DNA from: a bacterium
GTDB lineage: Bacteria; Patescibacteriota; Minisyncoccia; UBA6257; 1-14-0-10-44-23
Direction: 5' to 3'
Length of the DNA: 12,037 nt
NCBI GenBank assembly: GCA_030699515.1
Contig: JAUYME010000073.1
Span: forward strand, 1 to 12,037
Shown: one piece after another, positions 10,205 to 12,037 of the stretch
How positions within the stretch are numbered: the stretch's first letter is position 1
Layout of the letters: each line of letters starts with the position of its first letter
Made by a program: the position numbers and the translations under genes
Notes under the pieces: generated by a model
What the model saw: only the letters and a program-made list of their open reading frames with translations
Database searches by the model: none
What the model was told of the DNA's origin: nothing

Positions 10205-12037
10205 ATGAAGAAATTTTATTTCAGCAATAAGTATCTAGAACTTTCCGGACTGGAGCGCTTTATTTTTCGCCTCCTCTCTTACGCACTCTATCTTGGCTCT
10301 TTAAGCCTTGCCCTGGTCTTTTTTCTTTCCGATAGTCAGTTCCTAAACGCTATTGCCATCCTCCTTTTACTTTTTCTAGTTGATAGGACGGCTCAAGTTG
10401 GTAAAGCTAAAAGCACCCTCAAACAAATTGTAGAAAAAACAGCTTTTCAAATAGTTGAAGAAAAGAAAGGAGCAAAAAATATTTCCGACTTTCTTAACCC
10501 AAAAAGCCTTAAGCTTTTAGAGGCCGCTCAAACCAGAACTCTTCTATTGGGTGGAGATTTGCAAATTCATCTTTTCCTTCTGCTTCTTCGTCAGGGGAAA
10601 ATTCAAAGATCCTTTACTAGGCTGGAAATTCGTCCGGAAAAAATTATTGCCAAAGCCGAAGAGCACTTGAACAAATTTAAACGCTATAAGCCAAAGCAAA
10701 GTGAAACCCTTCGCGCAATTGAAACTGTAGTGAAGGAAGCCTTTCAGCACAGCCTCGCTCACTACGACAAAGATATTGGCCCGGAAGATCTAATGGCAGC
10801 GCTGGGATCTGTGAAAAACACCTCCATTGAAAGAATTTATGCTCTTTTTGATATTGAGGCAAAAGATTTGGAAAATGCCCTTATCCTTTCAAGACGAAAA
10901 GTTAAAAACAAAAAAGCTTTCTTTGCCAAAACCCACAAAATTCGCGAGAAGAGAATGAATCGCGCTTGGACAGCTAGGCCAACCCCCACCTTAGATCAGT
11001 TCAGCACAGATATTACAGACATTATTAGGGGCCAAAACGAAGGATTTCTAATTGGGCATGCTCAAACCTACGATCGCTTAATAGATGTTTTGTCCCGTGG
11101 CACAAACGCAAACACCATCCTTATTGGCGAACCCGGAGTAGGCAAAGAAACAATTATTTATCACCTCGCTTTTCAAATAAGCAAAGACAGAGTTCCAAAG
11201 GCTCTTTTTGACAAGCGTCTCGTTGCTTTAGATATTGGCGCACTGGCCTCATCTGCAACAAGCGGAGAGCTGGAAGAGCGCATTACCCGAATTGTTAACG
11301 AAATTAGATTGGCCGGAAATATTATCCTTTATATTCCGGAAATTCACGATCTTTTAAAAACTTCAGGAGAAATGCACCTTTCCGGCGCAGATGTTTTATT
11401 ACCGGCGCTTAAAGATGCAAGCTTTTCCGTAATTGGCGCCACCTATCCTAAAGAATATGCTCACTATGTAGAAGAAGACAGCAACTTTAAGCAAAGTTTT
11501 GAAGCAATTAGAGTGGAAGAAATTAGCCAAGAAGAAGCTATGCGCTACCTTAGCTACCAAAGCTTAATGATTGAATCCAGTAGCGATATAGTCATTAGTT
11601 TTTCTGCGGTTAAAAAGGCGGTAGAAATTGCTCATAAATATTTCCATCAAACACCATTGCCTTCAAATGCAGAAAATCTTTTAAAAGAAAGCGTTGCCGA
11701 TGCTCTGGAGAAAAGTAAACGCAGCCTCACCGCCTCCGATGTGCTAGATGTTGCGGAAAAACGCATTAATGTGCCGCTAAGAACCAGCAGCAAAGAAGAG
11801 GGGAATGCCCTGCTCAAGCTAGAAGAAAAAATCCACGAAACCTTTATAGACCAAAACGAAGCCGTAAAGGCAGTATCTTCTGCACTTAGAGAATATAGAA
11901 GCGGACTTTCAAGGAGCTCCGGGCCAATCGCCAGCTTTCTCTTTGTTGGTCCAACCGGTGTTGGGAAAACCGAGCTTTCAAAAATTCTCTCAAGGATTCA
12001 TTTTGGCTCAGAAGACAATATGAAACGTTTTGATATG
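10205..12037 (+). CDS. Membrane-anchored ClpC-like AAA+ protein with degenerate first ATPase domain (3' truncated by window)
   Basis: The frame runs open from ATG 10205 to the window end (611 residues seen). Two hydrophobic segments (about 22-41 and 47-62) anchor it, with the bulk likely cytoplasmic. Residues about 95-228 resemble Clp N-repeats (EAFQHSLAHYDKDIGPEDLMAAL). The D1 AAA domain follows: Walker A GEPGVGKE (308-315), where the Thr after Lys is Glu; Walker B YIPEIHDL, where the Asp is P378 while E379 remains; and the arginine-finger RRF reads QSF (430-432). The pore-loop YRGEFEER is TSGELEER. D2 begins near residue 540 and has an intact FVGPTGVGKTELSK (P-loop 582-589). No middle coiled-coil domain lies between D1 and D2. 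Clp unfoldases feed ClpP or disaggregate proteins; whether this one pairs with ClpP cannot be told, since the region carrying a ClpP-binding loop is outside the window. Confidence 0.9.
   Translation, partial: MKKFYFSNKYLELSGLERFIFRLLSYALYLGSLSLALVFFLSDSQFLNAIAILLLLFLVDRTAQVGKAKSTLKQIVEKTAFQIVEEKKGAKNISDFLNPKSLKLLEAAQTRTLLLGGDLQIHLFLLLLRQGKIQRSFTRLEIRPEKIIAKAEEHLNKFKRYKPKQSETLRAIETVVKEAFQHSLAHYDKDIGPEDLMAALGSVKNTSIERIYALFDIEAKDLENALILSRRKVKNKKAFFAKTHKIREKRMNRAWTARPTPTLDQFSTDITDIIRGQNEGFLIGHAQTYDRLIDVLSRGTNANTILIGEPGVGKETIIYHLAFQISKDRVPKALFDKRLVALDIGALASSATSGELEERITRIVNEIRLAGNIILYIPEIHDLLKTSGEMHLSGADVLLPALKDASFSVIGATYPKEYAHYVEEDSNFKQSFEAIRVEEISQEEAMRYLSYQSLMIESSSDIVISFSAVKKAVEIAHKYFHQTPLPSNAENLLKESVADALEKSKRSLTASDVLDVAEKRINVPLRTSSKEEGNALLKLEEKIHETFIDQNEAVKAVSSALREYRSGLSRSSGPIASFLFVGPTGVGKTELSKILSRIHFGSEDNMKRFDM

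Noticed and set aside
10544..10862. Two minus-strand frames inside the ClpC-like gene
   Set aside because: The + strand frame is open across the whole region and carries conserved Clp motifs.

Overview
The window is compact bacterial DNA of moderate GC. It is most consistent with a Candidate Phyla Radiation (Patescibacteria) genome. Supporting signs are short or domain-reduced versions of housekeeping proteins (HolA, a MurE-like ligase), a small 'translation elongation factor-like' barrel protein, a degenerate cupredoxin-like protein, a membrane-anchored ClpC-like AAA+ protein, and starts that mostly lack a Shine-Dalgarno sequence. Every complete frame is read with UGA as a stop (mutM ends in TGA) and none needs UGA as glycine, so the SR1/Gracilibacteria code is not supported. 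The exact lineage cannot be fixed from the sequence alone.

Layout: (1) 2-175 is the last part of a sensor histidine kinase. (2) 176-541 has no gene but is packed with inverted repeats, ending in a 46-bp palindrome and three heptads. (3) 542-3280 carries mutM (DNA repair) and pyrG (CTP synthesis), closed by a terminator. (4) 3396-4417 holds convergent holA (+) and rpsT (-), sharing one bidirectional terminator whose stem also encodes the end of S20. (5) 4418-4787 is a divergent gap with an rpsT promoter, a strong hairpin and a TCTA-rich low-complexity leader. (6) 4788-6601 is ruvA overlapping a MurE-like ligase. (7) 6602-6790 holds two inverted repeats; the second runs into the start codon of the next gene. 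(8) 6791-12037 is a tightly spaced run of six + strand genes: beta-CASP RNase, LOG/SLOG protein, Lys-rich protein with an EF-Tu-domain-2-like barrel, membrane-anchored cupredoxin-like protein, small membrane protein, and a membrane-anchored two-AAA ClpC-like protein cut off by the window end.

Functionally the left half is genome maintenance and basic metabolism (MutM, PyrG, HolA, S20, RuvA, Mur ligase). The right half looks like one transcription unit mixing RNA processing, nucleotide-related signalling or hydrolysis, a translation-factor-like barrel and an envelope protein-quality-control module. The most unusual items are the ClpC-like protein, whose first AAA domain has lost Walker A Thr, Walker B Asp and the arginine-finger pair, and the repeat elements that sit inside coding sequence: a heptad array in mutM and a palindrome in the beta-CASP gene. 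No tRNA, rRNA, CRISPR array or insertion-sequence transposase was seen.
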